A stretch of 64,000 nucleotides of DNA from Polysphondylium violaceum (taxonomy: Eukaryota > Evosea > Eumycetozoa > Dictyosteliales > Dictyosteliaceae), in contig AJWJ01000017.1 of assembly GCA_000277445.1 (NCBI GenBank), forward strand, positions 31,387 to 95,386, read 5' to 3'. How positions within the stretch are numbered: the first letter of the stretch is position 1; each line of letters starts with the position of its first letter. This document shows positions 10,901-22,741 of the stretch, in pieces. The notes under the pieces are model-generated. The model was not told the origin of the DNA and did not search any database. It saw only the letters and a program-made list of their open reading frames with translations. The translations under genes and the position numbers were made by a program.

Positions 10901-13900
10901 ATGGAGAGAAAAAGAAAATCAGTAGGTGGTAATGGTGGTGGTAGTAGTGAAGCAAGTACACCGAACAAGAAAGCTTTAACACTTCCTCCATCTATTCCTA
11001 GTTCACCAAGTTCTCAATTAGTGGTTAGAAATATCCCCGATTCGAGTAAGTGTAGAGATGAAAAATACCAACACACTTATACTTATATATAATACATAGT
11101 TACTATATCTAGAAGAGGAATTAGACATACAATAGATACACCATCAAATTATAAAGAATTGTTAATCAAGATTAATCATTTATATCAATTGCCCAAAGAT
11201 TATATTATATCTGATCTTTCAAGTAACAGGGTTGATAATGAAGCAAGTTATCAATCCTATTTAAATACATCAAATAATCTACTCGTTGTTTATAGTCAAG
11301 GTGAAACTCCTCTCGAAACATCTGAGGAAATTGTTGTAGATATTACTCCTTCAAAAAATATTTTATTAAAAGCTGGTACTTCTGAATACAAGTATGTAGA
11401 GTTGTATAAAGGATAGAGGTTGCGATATCTTATGCTAACATTACTCAGTTTTACAAATGCAATAGCAGAATTTATAGATAATAGTATTCAAGCAGTACGT
11501 GATAATGAGGTAAATAATAGAATAGTTAAAGTAAATATAGCCAAACCAAATAGTAGTACCAACTTGACAACTATTACAGTTTGGGATAATGGTTGTGGTA
11601 TGAATAAAGATGTTTTACAACGATGGGCAACAATGGGTCTCAGTCAAGCAGATCTCTTAACAATGCCTGAAGATCAAGCTATTAGTGCCTCTGGAAAAAC
11701 GGAAGGCTCTCATAATTTCACTGGTTTAATTTCAAGATATGGTGTTGGTGGTAAGAAAGCTGCTTTTTATCTTGGTGAAGAAATTGTTGTTTCAACAAAA
11801 GGTAAATTAATAATGATTCAATTAAACTAAATATTAAACAAATAGTGTATTAATATAAATAATAATTTCTAAAGTAAAGGGATCAAGATGGATAAATGAA
11901 GCAAGAATTTCATTAGATATTTTAGCGAGTACAGGAGATCAAGATTGGAAGATACCCATTGTCATTAGAGAACCAACCAAAGAAGAGTTGGAATGGGGTC
12001 AACATTTTACCTTTGTTACCATTAAAAATGTTGCACTCGACTCAACAACATATCCAGAGCAAATGCTATTTCTAAAAAGAGATCTTGCTCATGTTTACTA
12101 TTATTATTTACATGATATAGGTAAATTTGATGTTTCAAATCTAAAGATCAATACAATGAAAACACGTAGGGCCACTCATGATATAGACACAGCAAATTCA
12201 GATTCAGAATCTGATGATTCAGATTCAGATTTAGATAGTGATGATGGTAATCAACAAGTTGGATATCTTTTACAAATCAATGAAACCTCTTTACACACAA
12301 TCAAGGATGATATGGAAAGTTTATATATTAAATATGGAAAGAGGTTCAAGACTTTTGAATTAAATGTTCCATTGGACAATAACAAAACCTCCAAAGTTTT
12401 GTGTCATCTTAGATATTTTCCATTCAAAGATGCATTGGAAACACTACCCGTACCTTATAGATTATTGCACGAAAAAGAAAAGCTCGATTATGAATACTCA
12501 CCGCTGTCTCTTAGAAAACCAGGTATTGAAATATTTTGGAATGGTAGATTGATTTCCGAGGGTCACATAGATAGATTGGGTTTCATGTCATCGGGTACCA
12601 AGATCGATGGTGAAAAGATTGAGGACAAGTGGGTACAAAGAGTCAAGGGTGCCATTTTTTTAAATTCAGATTTCCCAGTAACTCACAACAAGATGCACAT
12701 CATCAAAGAGTCACCTATATTTCAAAGTCTTATCAAATCTCAAAATCGATCACAAACCTTGGATTGGAAGAAATGGGTGTTGGCATGTCACAAATTGGAT
12801 CAAGATTTTCAAATTGAAGGTACAACTGATTATCATCCTTCAATAAATAGAACCATTTGTAAAGCAGTGTCTTTTGGTGGCACCACCTATACCGCTGGTG
12901 ATGGTGTCTCGATAAACAATAGACCAGTGACCTATGGTATCATTAGATCAATCTATTTCACTGGCACTCAAGAAAGTCGTTCATCAGATATTCAATTTGA
13001 AATTGAAAAAGTAAATTATAAGCCCCTTCCAACCGAATCAATACCAGGTGCCAAGATCAAGGCCAAGATGGATAAAAAGGATATGTCATCCTTGATCACT
13101 TTAGCCAAAAATAAAGAGCCCAGCAAATTAAAACTCTTTGAAGGTGATAAAGTAGATTTACCAAAGTCTGAATATCTTTCTGGTGAAAAGATTAAATGGA
13201 TCACAGTGGCTCTCTATGACAAATCAACTCCACCCAAAGAAGTTGAAAAACGTATTCTTGAAGCTGAAAATATTAAAATGGGGTTCACCATAAAATACAA
13301 ACCTCCCCAAGGCGGTCAAGCCATAGAAGTTTACAAAAATGAATCTTCGGTATTTTATCAATCATCTCGTGTATCATTTAAAGATATTGGTTGTCTTAAA
13401 AAACAGGGCACCTATACTTTTATCTTTTCTTGTAATTATCAAGGCGTTGCAGATATAAACCACACTGTCATTGTCAAGCCTGGCAAAGTTGATAGAATCA
13501 AAGCAGAGTTTGGTTGCGATCTAACTGAACTCAGTCAATTCCCAATTGGTGTAGATTTACCTCCCATCATTGTCGAACAAATTGATCAAGAGGGTAATAT
13601 GTTGCCAACCAACAGCATTCCAAAAACTATTTCCTTTACCGCTGTAAAGAGATCAGAGATTACAAATACACCTCAAGATGTAGATGATCGTTCAAATATC
13701 CTTCAACTCTCGGTTCCAAAACAATTGTCAATCAAAGATGGTAGATTGGTAGTCAATGATTTGAAAATTGTTTCTGCCTCTCTCAATGAAGAAGACAAGA
13801 TGGGTGTATTGATTACTTGTACCATTCAAACCTTTACATGTGAGCTACCACTTATTCAAATTATATCTGGTCAACCGGTATCCATGTTTATCTCTGAAAA

Positions 13901-16900
13901 GATGTTTATCTCTGATCCAGAGAAACCATCTTTTAAAAATCATTCGTTTTTACCAGATTTTTCAATTCAACTTCTCGATAAAGATGGAAACTTTTGTAAA
14001 GTTTCAAATAAAAAATTGGCTTCAACTAGAAGTAGAAGGAAACCAGCTGCACCAGCAAACACACCAACTCCAAATTATTATATAGCGGTATCATCACCAT
14101 TTTTAAAAGATACTTTTCTCTTTACTCCAGATGAAAATGGTTTATTTTCTCTTAATCCTTCAAATGTTTTACAAACAAATAAGAAAAAAGGCGGTCGTTC
14201 TTCACACCAAAATACTGGCTTATTAATTGAAGATAATCAAACCTATATGGATACTGATGCCGATTCATCTTTGCCGACATTAAGGAAAACTAGATCAAGT
14301 TCAAAAGAAAAGGATCAAGATATTCATTCAATTATGCCAATTCTTTTTCAAGTTGGTCAAGGTGATAGTCAACTCTTTGAAATGGAACAAAAGATTAAAG
14401 TTGTACCATCAGATAGACCAGCCTTTTTAGATGTAACCAAGATGGATGAATTTGTTGTAGATACAGGTGATGATACATTTAAAGTGTTGGCAGGTACAGA
14501 TATTCAGTTTTATCTTAAGGTACGTTCATGTGGTGGCGGTGGTAAAGGTCCTTTTGTATTGGGTTCCGTCAATGGTCAACTCAATACCAATTGGTCGAGT
14601 AAAGTGACAAGTGTTGAAATGTCACCCACAGACAACACTGTTCAATTACCGATATTGTCTGCCGACAAATCTGCCAAACTCATCAAATACTCTATCGAGT
14701 ATACGGTAGAGTATGAGGGAGAGCAAATTTGTTTGAAAAAACAATTTTCCATTCGTACCATTGGTGGAGCACCTACATCCTTTTTCTTGCAACGTGGTAA
14801 AGGTTCAACTGAAAAGATTCGTTGTGATAGTGAAGTTAGTTTTGAAGTATCACTCTTTGATAGAAAAGGTAATACAGTATCACCTGCCAATTTAACTTCT
14901 GGTAAACCTATTCAACCCTTTTTTGAATTGGAAATTCAAGATGGGGATTCACCTTCCAATGGCAGAGAGTTTAGTATAAAGAATCAAGTGATTGGTGAAT
15001 TTAATTTTGATAAAAATGTTTATCCTTGTAAACTTAGTATCTTGGGTTTAGGTAAAATGACATTAAAAGTTGTGGACAACAGTGGCCAAATTAATTCCCA
15101 TAGTATCAAAGTCATTCTCCGTGAAGGTTCGGCTGCTTTATTAACAGTCAATGATTTGCCACAATTAACGATCCCCTGCGCTGGAGGTGAACAATTTGAT
15201 GATCTTCGTATTAATATTTGTGATTCTCAAGGTAATCGTTCTATGGATATCACCGGTGTAGATATTCATTTTGAATGGGAGGATTTAAATGGTCGTCAAC
15301 CACCCTTTGATATTAAATCAAAGTTGATTATAGATAAAGGTGAAGGATACTTTAAAGGTATCGCTGTTAAAAATACTGCTCAAGAGGGTACCTATAAATT
15401 AATTCTCCAACCAGGTATCACTATTGAACGTGCCGTTATCTTGTTTCAAGTGGCTGGCAACTATAGTATGGAGTTTGTCAATCCAGATTCCCTTTTATGT
15501 TCACTCAATGCCCCACCAAAACCATTTAAAATTCAAATCATTTCACCACAAAAGAAACCAGTTCAATTAAATATCGCCTCCATCAAAGCCCTTTCTTTAC
15601 ATCAAACTTTTCCTTGCACAGCCTATAAAGATGATTGCTACATTTTTGATTATAAAGTGCCAAGAAAAGCTGGTCCACATAAAATTACTTTTGTTTTAAA
15701 TGAAAATGGTCTTAGACTTGAAAATCAACAGACTCTTGTCGTTTTACCAGATCTTCCAAGCCGTTTACATATTTCTGGTCAAATTTCAAGTTCAACATCA
15801 TCTTCTATTGGTTCAAATATTGCCGTCTATGTAACAGACAACTTTGACAATCGTGTCAATGTCAGAGGCTCCATGAGAGTTTTGATTGAAAAGTCTATTG
15901 TTGAAAATAGTGCCAATAGTAGCCAAAATATTGATGTACCCATGTTTTTAGATGGTAAAAACTATCAAGATACACAGTTTAATGATAGTGGTGAAGCATT
16001 CTTTGGTAATCTTAGACTTTTGGATTCTATTGGTATCAGTGGTCCATATAAAGTTTGTTTTACACCCAACATCACCAGTGTAGCTGACCAACCCGAGGTC
16101 AAACAATTTAATAATATTCAAAGCCTGAGTAAAGAGTTTTTCTATAAAAATGCCAAAGAAGACATTGATAGAAATGTTGAGCTTCAAGAAAAACGTGTAT
16201 CACTTAGAACCGAGATTGGTAAAATTGAAAAACAAATTGCAGACCTCAACAAAGAGCAAGACAATATCACTTCAAAATATAAAAATGATATGGCTCAGGC
16301 CGAAGACATCAGCAGAAAGCTCTGTCAAATGATACCAGGCTTTGCAAATGTCAGTCAGAATCCAGAACTCGTAAAGAATCTTATCGCAGAGTCTTCCAAA
16401 GATCTCGATACACTCGTCAATAGAAATAGAAGAACTGCTCCTCTATTCAATCCCGTCTCGAGAGAACTCAATGATGTCTCAAGAAGTCAAGGTGAGCAAA
16501 GTGGTATTGTTGGTTTGGTAAACACCTTGATTTTCGTTGAAGATGAAAGAGAGGCAACTAGTTATAGTAAACTGGTTGGCAAAAAAGCAGAGGCTGTCAT
16601 CTTTTCAAACAAGGATGATTTCCAATCTTACAACAAAAAGTATAGAGAACAAGCTCAATCCTCTTTTTATGCTGTATCTTTGGATAATATGATCCCATTT
16701 TCTAGACAACCCAGAAGACAAAATGGTTACAACAATCAACAGAGTCAAGATGTTACGGAACAAGGTTTATTAAATTTATCTCCTCAAGAAGGTGCACCAC
16801 TCGTTGGTTTTTTAGGTTACTCTTGCAATAGAGTTCAATTACGAGAAAAACATCAACATCTTCGTAAAACTTTGGTTTGGTCATTATTCAGAGATACAAT

Positions 16901-17309
16901 GGTATTTGATACAATGGAACATGGTCTTGCATACAGAACTTTTTTGGCCCGTCAAAATAGACCTTGCTCTCCCATTTATTGCATTACAGAGGCAGAGTAT
17001 ATTGAAACTAGTGGTTTTGTTGAAGTTGGTGGAGCTAAAAGAGGTGGAACTTGTTGTTTTGGCCAATTGCCCGTCAGTGAAACTGAAGAATACAAACAAT
17101 TGTATAAAAAGAAATCTCTCTTGTCTGATTATAAAAAAGTGAGACATCAATTATATGTAGACAGAAAGAATGAAGTTCATCCCCAATTATCTGGTATCAA
17201 AGATCAAATCAATGAATTAACAAGATTAAAAGAGCAAAAACTCAACACTCTAAATGATATCTTTGATGAAATTAAAATTTTGGAAACTCCTTTTTCTCAA
17301 AGATCATAA
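10901..17309 (+). CDS. smchd1: SMCHD1-like protein: GHKL ATPase plus SMC hinge
   Basis: Exons 10901-11045, 11136-11391, 11449-11801 and 11875-17309 join in frame to about 2062 residues, close to vertebrate SMCHD1 (about 2000). The GHKL/Bergerat ATPase follows a short basic Ser/Gly-rich N-terminus and a possible ubiquitin-like region. Its N box is AEFIDNS (about 140-146), then WDNGCGM (179-185) and the lid YGVGGKK (231-237). A long middle part has beta-rich repeats. A predicted coiled coil (about 1670-1780) leads to a hinge-type domain (about 1790-1990) with LVNTLIFVEDEREATSY, SPQEGAPLVGFLGY and a Gly-rich VEVGGAKRGG. A last coiled coil ends the protein. In animals SMCHD1 acts in chromatin silencing, and plants have GMI1/DMS3 relatives. 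A chromatin or DNA-repair role here is inferred. The second splice acceptor (CAATAG) is the least certain join. Confidence 0.85.
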
Positions 17310-17484
17310 AAGTTTTTTTTTAATTAAAATAGAATAAAGTAAAATCTCTTATTATATATTTAATTAAAATGTTATATATCTTTTATTTTATTTTTTTTAA
17401 TCTTTGATATAGGGATAAAAAAGAGAATATTATTATTTTTTTTTTTTTTTTTTTTTTTCTAAACAATTATAATACCATGATATC

Positions 17485-18291
17485 TTAATTTAAAATTTCA
17501 GCAATTTGTTGAATATTGTTATTATTCTGAGCACGAAGATCTTCTTTGATTTCTTCCCAATCCTTTTTAGAATTTCTCTTTGTTACAAGAATTAAAAGAC
17601 CAAATGAGACAATACCCAAAATTAAACATACAACAATATTACCAAATCCGCTATCTGGTGACCATGAATAATGAGAATACTATAGTATATTTTAAAATAG
17701 GAATTAGTATTTTTAAATTAATTATTAAATAGTTGATCAATAAAAACTAATACATACATTATGACTTGAAATTTTTCCAATAAAAGATTTACATTGGTAA
17801 ATATAATCACCTTTATTAATACAAACATTTTCCAAATGTGCTGAGGATCTAAAATCTTTAATTAAACGAGTGTTTACACATAAAGAGATTAAATAGAAAA
17901 CAGAAGCAGAGACTGATAAAACAATCATTGTGACGTTGACGAAAAAGTTTGTTTTGGATTTTTCATTGACACCAAAAATAATGAAAATGGCATTGGTAAA
18001 TGTGAATAAAGTACCAATCAAAAGGAAAAAGAAACAGATAAACATTGTGGTTTGAACTTCTTGCATAGAGTGGTAATTTTCAACAATAAGGTTACCGTCA
18101 TTGGTTAAGTTAGAATAAAATTCCCATTTATCAAAATAGAATTTATATTCTCTATGAACTGGATGTTTGGTGTTGGGTCCTTTTGAAGAATGGGTGTTAA
18201 TGTGATACCATGGAAGGAAGAATGATGTTATCGATAATGATATTATTATAATTGTTATCAGTAAATTAAATTTCCAAATTAAGGATACCAT
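17485..18291 (-). CDS. Four-span membrane protein
   Basis: Exons 18291-17758 and 17679-17485 (minus strand) give about 242 residues; the join SSHN|YSHYS is in phase 0 with GTATGT and CTATAG ends. Four hydrophobic segments are clear: near residues 9-27, 82-108, 116-140 and 190-212. A long loop after the first span contains PWYH and a likely N-glycosylation site (NLT). The second external loop has two Cys. The C-terminal tail is charged and helical (KRNSKKDWEEIKEDL). This is the topology of PMP22/claudin/tetraspan-like proteins, but no family signature is certain. The next gene downstream on the same strand also has four spans. Plasma membrane or endosomal location is inferred. Confidence 0.7.
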
Positions 18292-18921
18292 TGTTTTTTT
18301 TCCTATTCTCTTTTTTTAAAGGATATATAGAAAAAGAGATAGAGAGAGAGAGAAATGTAATAAATAATAAATTATACACCAATATGTATGATATGTAAAC
18401 AGAAAATGGATATGAAAAATAATAATAAATAAATAAATAAATCAAAAAAACATATAATCACATACACACACCCTCAACGTTAATCATACATCTCAGTATA
18501 TAATGAAAAATAATATTCAAAATCAGTGAAAGAGGGGGTGAGTTCAATCACATAATTACTGATTTGTAGAATCACCTATTATCTATCATTTGCAATTATA
18601 TTTTATTTCATTTTTTAGAGTGAGTGGGTGTATTTCTTTTTATTATTTTTTTATTATTTTTTCATTTTTTGCATATGCGACGATATATGAATCGATGGGG
18701 GTCAAAATCAAAGTAGGGGGAAAAAGAAACAGATATAATTGTAAAATGTGTGTGGTTATGAGATTGAAAAATTATTCAAATATTATTTTTTTGAGTGGAG
18801 TGTCAATGCTTTTGACATTGGTTGTTACTAATAGCAATGTGCATAGTTTCTAAGTAACAAATAATAATATAGTGTTTATTGTTTAAATAAATAAAAACTA
18901 CTTTATTATTAACTAAATTTT
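18292..18921. other. Intergenic between the two four-span genes
   Basis: About 630 bases, A/T-rich, with a GA repeat (18331-18353) and AAATA repeats. A short plus-strand open frame at 18590-18853 lacks an ATG at its start and any family signal, so I treat it as spacer. Confidence 0.5.
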
Positions 18922-19663
18922 TTAAGCAGAGCTTGTACCTGCATATTCATGGATATTGTGAACATTGTCATTTGGTTTTTTCAAATTTACAGAGTTTTTC
19001 AATTCTCTTTCTTGAGATTTTCTTTGTTTTCTATCTAAATTTGAAAGTGAACATATATTTACTATTAAAAAGAATAACAATCCACCCAAATATATTAAAT
19101 CTATAATACCACAACTTCTAATTAAATTTTTAAAATCCACTTTTCTTGGCTATATGAGATAACAGTAAATATTAATATATGATATCATTATATTTTTTTA
19201 ATTTTTACATACACAAGAATCCCCTTCTTTAATAAATTCAGTCAAGATAAATAAAGCAACCGATGCAGCTATGAAAACAATAAAATTACCAAAAATAATA
19301 TTTCTTTTTCTCTCAGAACTAAATTTGATAAAGTCAATTTAATAAAATTATTTTTAATAAATATAGTAGTGATACATACGTTGGAATACCTTTTGTAAAT
19401 CTAAAATGATAATAAAAGCCGAAGAATAAATTCCCCAAAAAGAAAATTAAATAGATGACAGAAAATGTAATAGATAGATTACATTGTGAATTCCAAAACA
19501 AACATAAAAGAATAAGGGTTATTGAAAAAATAATAGCATTCATCATTATAGACCATATTGGTAGCCATGGTATGCTTTTTAATCTACTGCTTCTATTGAA
19601 AACGTTTGATGATCTTATTTGATCATTTGACATATCCAATGAAGGTTGGGGTTGGGGTGACAT
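18922..19663 (-). CDS. Second four-span membrane protein
   Basis: Three exons on the minus strand, 19663-19380, 19318-19213 and 19149-18922, give about 205 residues. Both joins are in frame (GIPT|SERKRN and EGDSC|PRKVDF) with GTATGT donors. Hydrophobic segments fall near residues 36-58, 62-86, 102-122 and 140-162. Short charged loops separate them. The C-terminal tail is Lys/Asn-rich and ends EYAGTSSA. The N-terminal 30 residues are Pro/Ser-rich and lack a signal peptide. It resembles the neighbouring four-span gene in size and topology but not obviously in residues, and its intron pattern differs. Function unknown. Confidence 0.65.
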
Positions 19664-20295
19664 TTTGTTTTACAGATAATTGTATATTCTATAGGTTATA
19701 GGACGAGTAATTATACATATAATAATATGATAAACAATTAAAAGAGAAAAATAAAAATATTGACCATTTATATATACTAGTTTTTACTTGTATATAAAAA
19801 TATTTAAAAAAATAAAAATATCCGCAAAGAGAAATTGATAAAAAAAGGTACTCTTACCACTCTCTCACTTGACAATGGTACCTTTGGTTCATATATATAC
19901 AAAACAATATGGAAATATTCCAAAAATATTTTATTTGTAGTATGAAATATTATATTAAACCACTAAATAAAGATGGAATTAGCCTCACCCTATTTTTTCT
20001 TTTTTCTTACCACACCCCCAATACACTTTTTTGATAAAATATCTTTTTTTTTTTCTTTTTTTATTTATATGGATTATTTGAAACAAACAAAAATATAAAT
20101 ATATAAAAATATTTTTATAACAAGGTTTATTTATCTCCTTTTATTTATTTGACATATGAAATGTGAAATAATATGACCTAAAAAAGAATTAATATGAAAA
20201 ATGAAAAAATAAAAAAATAAAATTTGATGACACAACGCCAATTATTAGTTTTTTACAAGTAGCAGTAAAAAGAGGGAGATGAGATAGTACTAACT
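19664..20295. other. Divergent promoter region
   Basis: About 630 bases upstream of both the four-span gene (-) and the TAPT1-like gene (+). It is strongly A/T-rich with poly-T tracts near 20048-20062 and poly-A tracts near 20195-20222. No specific factor site is recognised. Confidence 0.5.
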
Positions 20296-22416
20296 ATGAA
20301 CGATAGTAGTAATAGTAATGAAAAGGATATCGATCGAGGACCAACAGTACTCCCCAATAGACCTATATCACCGTTTATTAGCGAGGAAATCAAGGTAGTT
20401 ATAGATGAAGAAGAGATCAACCTATTGAATAATATTGTTAAAGAACAATATAATCAACAGTCACATCAACACCAACAACAACAACAACAACAACAAATAC
20501 AATCTTCATCACCAACATTAACAGATCAAGATATCAAAGATATAGATAAACTAGTTTCATCAAAGTTGTTAGAACATACTTCACCGGGTATGTATCTAAC
20601 ATCACCTCCTATACCTGTGTCACCAACAATTACAAATCAATTAAAATCATCAATATCATCAATATCAACAACAACAACTACAACAACAACCATACCACAT
20701 ACACCACCACAAAATGGTCTAAAGTTGATAAAAGATGAACTGATCATTGAACAACAGCAACAGCAACAACAAACAGATACAACATTCAGACCTATAACAC
20801 CAAAGGTGTTTTATAAAGGATCACCACAAATTAAAGGTACTCCTTACAAAGAAAGAAACTCACCTATTCCGTTCAACTTGAATTTATTAAACGAAAATGA
20901 TAATAGTAGTAGTACAAATAACAATAGTAATATTGAAAAAGATATAGATAAAGATACAAACATAGATAAAGAGAAAGATAAAGATATTTCAACTTCACCA
21001 ACAACAGCAACAACAACAACAAGTACTACAACTACAAATTCATTACCATGGACAATTAAATCATATTTAATAGATGAAATTGATGGAAATTATTTTTTAG
21101 ACCAAACTGAAGATACAAAGAAAAAGAGAGAGCAAGTTTATAATTTTGTTCATGTACCTATTGAACTTGAAAAACTTATTATCTTTGGTTTCTTTGTTTG
21201 TTTTGATTCTTTTTTATATCTATTTACATTCTTACCAATAAGAATAGTTATAGCCATTTGTAAATTATTTGCTAGATGTTTTTCAAAAAAGTATATATAT
21301 ATATAATAATGAGAATAATATAAATATTAGTATACTAACATCTTTTCTTATTTTATAAAAGATATAAATTAACAAATACACAAATATTTGATTTATTTAG
21401 AGGATTCATATGGACAATATGTTTTATATTTTTACATTTTATAGATTCATCAATGCTTTATCATTATATTAGAGGACAGGCAGTTATTAAATTATATGTA
21501 ATCTATAATGTATTAGAGGTGTTGGATAAATTATGTTGTAGTTTTGGTCAAGATATTTTTGACTCTCTCTTTTGGATGTCTGTTAGTTTAACTCTACCGG
21601 CAACAAATAAAAGTGAAAAGAATTCTAGAATATTGGCTCCCTTTACTCATACACTTGTAGCTTTACTTTATGTTGGTAAGTATTAGAGGTTTAACTACCT
21701 CTACTATGAGAGTATTCAAAGTTTATTAATAATATATAATATAAAATATGATAGGAATTCATTCACTTGTATTATTTTCACAAGTTATTACATTAAATGT
21801 AGCTATCAATTCATATAATAATGCATTGTTGACATTGATGATGTCAAATCAGTTTGTTGAATTAAAGGGATCAGTGTTTAAAAGATTTGAAAGTGACAAT
21901 CTATTTCAAATTTCTTGTAGTGATATCGTCGAACGATTCCAAGTGTTTATATTTCTCATGATCATTTTCTTTCAGAATCTATCAGATCTCAATTGGGATC
22001 TGTCATGGGACTTTGTCGTGAATATGGGTAGTGTGATTATGATTGTCTGGGGCTCCGAGTTGATTGTCGATGCCATCAAACACGCATTTATTACGAAATT
22101 TAATCACTCGATTCCGACACAAGTGTATTCAAAATTCTTTGAAATCCTCTCGAGGATCATTGTTGGCCCCAACAACAAAAACTTTACCGAAAGTACGTGG
22201 GAGATCAACAACCGTATTGGCTTTGTGCCCTTTCCTCTCGCCACCATTGTCATTCGTGTCTTTTGCAGATTCATCCCCTCAAGTGGCGTGTTTGGCATCG
22301 TGCTAACGATACAAATCTATTTTTGTCTTGTATTGTTGAAAATATTAATCAAGATTCTCATTCTTGGTCATTGTATTAGACATGAAAGAAAACCTAAAAT
22401 AATAAAAATAGATTAA
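20296..22416 (+). CDS. tapt1: TAPT1/DUF747 family multi-span membrane protein
   Basis: Exons 20296-21290, 21362-21675 and 21755-22416 join to about 656 residues. The first 230 residues are low complexity (Gln, Thr and Pro/Ser runs). The conserved domain starts at SYLIDEIDGNYFLDQTEDTK and VHVPIELEKLIIFGF, and continues with several membrane spans. It includes DLFRGFIWTICFIFLHFIDS, LYHYIRGQAVIKLYVIYN, EVLDKLCCSFGQDIFDSLFW, NSYNNALLTLMMSNQFVELK and WGSELIVDAIKHAFITKFN, which are hallmark blocks of TAPT1 (yeast Emp65 relatives). These are ER or ciliary-base proteins in animals; yeast Emp65 acts in ER protein quality control. Dictyostelids lack cilia, so an ER role is more likely (inference). The family C-terminal domain is complete. 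Confidence 0.92.
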
Positions 22417-22741
22417 TACATCTGTATATCTTGTTATTTATAGATCTAAAAAACCAGTTTTCCTAAATAGGTGGAGGGGTAATAGAAAAATCATTTGATT
22501 TCTTTTCGTTTTATTTCTTTTCCAAAACCACCCCACCCACTCTCTACCCCTTACAAACTAAATTTAGTTTTTTTGGATTGGAGAAGAATTTTTTTTTTTT
22601 TTTTTTTAAAAAATCATTTGTTTGATTTCATTCATATCTCACATATTTATTTATATTCGAATATAGTAAACTAGTCTATTCATATTTTGTATATACATAT
22701 CACATTACATACACCAACACACTCGTCTACAATATATAAAT
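22417..22741. other. Intergenic, RBM26-like promoter
   Basis: About 325 bases with a poly-T tract (22590-22607), typical of dictyostelid promoters. No coding sequence seen. Confidence 0.55.

Noticed and set aside
16884-17150. Antisense and alternate-frame ORFs within the SMCHD1-like gene
   Set aside because: They overlap a strongly conserved hinge domain and have no family signal.
18590-18853. Plus-strand frame with hydrophobic start
   Set aside because: No ATG at its start, composition follows A/T-rich spacer, and no partner exon.
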